Below are positions 3,919 through 5,358 of a DNA stretch of 5,358 bases, piece by piece. Both the position numbers and the translations under genes were made by a program. Where the stretch lies: the NCBI GenBank assembly GCA_937121005.1, contig CAKZKB010000176.1, positions 1 through 5,358 of the forward strand, read 5' to 3'. The stretch is from an uncultured cyanobacterium. GTDB taxonomy: Bacteria > Cyanobacteriota > Cyanobacteriia > Cyanobacteriales > Geitlerinemataceae. Each line of letters begins with the position of its first letter. Positions within the stretch are counted from its first letter, which is position 1. The notes under the pieces were generated by a model that saw only the letters and a list, made by a program, of their open reading frames with translations, ran no database searches and was not told the DNA's origin.

Positions 3919-5358
3919 ATGCACAAGCCCCCGATCGCCCTTCAGTGTCCCAACCCCGAATGTTTGGCCGCCAATAGCGACGGCCGCCCGTTTTGCGCGA
4001 AATGCGGTACTTTCGTCCCCCAACGCTACTTGCTGGCGGCGGGAGAGTCGATCGCGCTCAAACCGGGAGAAATGCTAGCAGGACGCTACTACTATCACGG
4101 CGACGGCATTTTCCTAGACGCGCAACCCGGCCTGTTACCGCAACTGCCCGACGAGGTGCCCGAATTCATCGAACCCTACCTGCGGCTGTTTCCCGAACGG
4201 GTGCGGGTTCCCCAGGCTTACGGGTTCGCCAGCGATAAAGGAATGACAGTCTGGTTCCTGGAAAAAGCCCCGATCGTCGCCGACGCAAACGGGGTGCGGT
4301 GGCGGCCGTCTTTACAAGAATCTTGGGCCGGGGCGACTCCCTTGCGCCAACTGCACTGGCTGTGGCAAATGGCCCGGTTGTGGACTCCGATGCGGGCCAC
4401 GGGGGTAGCCTCCAGTTTGCTCGACGATCGCCTGTTGCGCGTCGAAGGCGGTTTGCTGCGCTTGTTGCGCCTGGAGTTCGATCGCACGCCGCCGACGCTG
4501 GCCCAGTTGGGGGAATTTTGGCAGTTGTGGGTGCCCGGTGCCCGGACAGAGATTGCCGAGTTTCTCGATCGCCTGTGCCAAAACCTGCGATCGGGCGATA
4601 TCGGATCCCCAGAGGCTTTGGTAACGGCCCTCGATCGCGCCCTTACCCTCTACGGTCGCACCCAGTCCTATAAAATCCAAATCGCCACCCAAACCGATCG
4701 CGGCCCCAGTCGCGTCCGCAACGAAGACGCTTGCTACCCAGAACCGGGATCGCGACGCACCTACAGCAACAACGCCCTAGGCATTGTCTGCGACGGGGTT
4801 GGCGGACACGAAGGCGGCGACGTGGCCTCGAAAACCGCCATTGAGGTCATCGAACGGGGTCTGAGTCAGTATCAATTTTCCGGGGAAATGCTGGCCCAAG
4901 GCAGCTTGGTTCCAGCCATCGAAGCGGCGATTTTAGAGTCGAACCGGGCCATTAGCGATCGCAACAATTCCGAACAACGCCAGGGCCGCCAGCGCATGGG
5001 GACGACCCTGGTAATGTCTCTCATTCACGGCCACGAAACCTATATCGCCCACGTTGGCGACAGTCGCGCCTATCTCATTGGGTCGGACAACTGCTATCAG
5101 ATCACCCTCGACGACGACGTAGCCAGCCGGGACGTGCGCTTGGGCTACGCTTTGTATCGAGACGCGCTGCAAAACTACTCGGCCGGATCCTTGGTGCAAG
5201 CCTTGGGCATGGGGCCGTCGAATACCTTGCATCCCACTGTCGAACGGTTTATCCTCGATGGCGACTGCGTTTTTCTGCTGTGTTCCGATGGGTTGAGCGA
5301 TCGCGATCGGGTCGAACAATACTGGCGCAGCGACATTCTCCCCGTCCTCGAAGACAAA
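3919..5358 (+). CDS. Zinc-ribbon / kinase-like / PP2C serine-threonine phosphatase, C terminus cut by window edge
   Basis: There are 480 codons with no stop to the window edge. Residues 10-29 form a zinc ribbon (Cys10, Cys15, Cys26, Cys29). Residues about 50-245 look like a degenerate protein-kinase fold: RVRVPQAYGF (95-104), VWFLEKAPI (111-119), then GVASSLLDDRLLRVEGG (162-178) where the HRD catalytic loop would be. No HRD or DFG is present, so kinase activity is unlikely. From about 251 a PP2C domain follows: RNED (267-270), DGVGG (292-296), GTTLV (361-365), HVGDSRAYL (378-386), DDDVASRDVRLGYA (398-411), QALGM (427-431) and SDGLSD (456-461). Asp292 and Asp457 are expected metal ligands; the last ligand region lies beyond the window. 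The role is Mn/Mg-dependent phosphoserine/threonine removal, target unknown. An in-frame ATG at 3898 is the alternative start (adds MAVPART; AAGGA 12 bases upstream). I prefer 3919 because it sits nine residues before the first zinc Cys. GC is visibly higher than in the TIR-like gene (40 of 60 against 27 of 60 in sampled lines). Confidence 0.93.
   Translation, partial: MHKPPIALQCPNPECLAANSDGRPFCAKCGTFVPQRYLLAAGESIALKPGEMLAGRYYYHGDGIFLDAQPGLLPQLPDEVPEFIEPYLRLFPERVRVPQAYGFASDKGMTVWFLEKAPIVADANGVRWRPSLQESWAGATPLRQLHWLWQMARLWTPMRATGVASSLLDDRLLRVEGGLLRLLRLEFDRTPPTLAQLGEFWQLWVPGARTEIAEFLDRLCQNLRSGDIGSPEALVTALDRALTLYGRTQSYKIQIATQTDRGPSRVRNEDACYPEPGSRRTYSNNALGIVCDGVGGHEGGDVASKTAIEVIERGLSQYQFSGEMLAQGSLVPAIEAAILESNRAISDRNNSEQRQGRQRMGTTLVMSLIHGHETYIAHVGDSRAYLIGSDNCYQITLDDDVASRDVRLGYALYRDALQNYSAGSLVQALGMGPSNTLHPTVERFILDGDCVFLLCSDGLSDRDRVEQYWRSDILPVLEDK

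Noticed and set aside
3812..4078. Open frame starting at 3812 and overlapping the C-rich repeat.
   Set aside because: Its N-terminal part is just the translated CCCCCAAA/CCCCTAAT repeat (Pro/Asn/Leu-rich), and the rest is out of frame with the phosphatase.
4218..5357. Minus-strand and alternate-frame open frames over the PP2C gene (such as 4312-4692 and 4933-5319).
   Set aside because: They are shadows in a GC-rich gene. The plus frame from 3919 carries the zinc-ribbon and PP2C motifs continuously.

Overview
The window looks like cyanobacterial chromosome. It carries six perfect HIP1 octamers (GCGATCGC) and many near-matches, tandem heptanucleotide repeats between genes, and gene families typical of cyanobacteria. 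These are a two-domain histidine phosphatase, a secreted DUF4168 protein and a zinc-ribbon/PP2C phosphatase. The repeat style suggests a filamentous, Oscillatoriales-like organism, but that is inference. No rRNA, tRNA, CRISPR array, transposase or phage gene is visible.

Layout, left to right. (1) Positions 1-1166, minus strand: a tandem histidine phosphatase, complete at its N terminus (GTG start with a strong AGGAGG) and cut at its C terminus by the window edge. (2) Positions 1167-1526: a divergent intergenic region with an extended -10 for the phosphatase, a 13-bp inverted repeat, a 14-bp tandem duplication and a hairpin. (3) Positions 1527-2297 and 2301-2732, plus strand: a two-gene unit with a 3-nt gap. 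The first gene is a protein not known to me by name whose C-terminal half reads as a TIR/nucleoside-deoxyribosyltransferase-like fold. The second is a secreted or membrane-anchored DUF4168 protein. (4) Positions 2733-2866: a convergent spacer with a long imperfect inverted repeat. (5) Positions 2867-3586, minus strand: an alpha/beta-hydrolase of lipase type. (6) Positions 3587-3918: a repeat-packed divergent intergenic region with three heptamer families and two C-rich octamer blocks, the latter G-quadruplex-capable on the minus strand. Extended or consensus-like -10 boxes sit at its edges. (7) Positions 3919-5358, plus strand: a zinc ribbon, a degenerate kinase-like middle region and a PP2C phosphatase domain, cut at its C terminus by the window edge.

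Functionally, these are mostly independent genes: two phosphatases of unrelated folds, a lipase-like hydrolase, and the TIR-like/DUF4168 pair. That pair is the only clear operon. The most unusual material is the TIR-like protein, the pseudokinase-like middle of the PP2C protein, and the repeats, which occupy gene edges and the -35 regions of two predicted promoters. Nothing here proves a new defence or signalling system.
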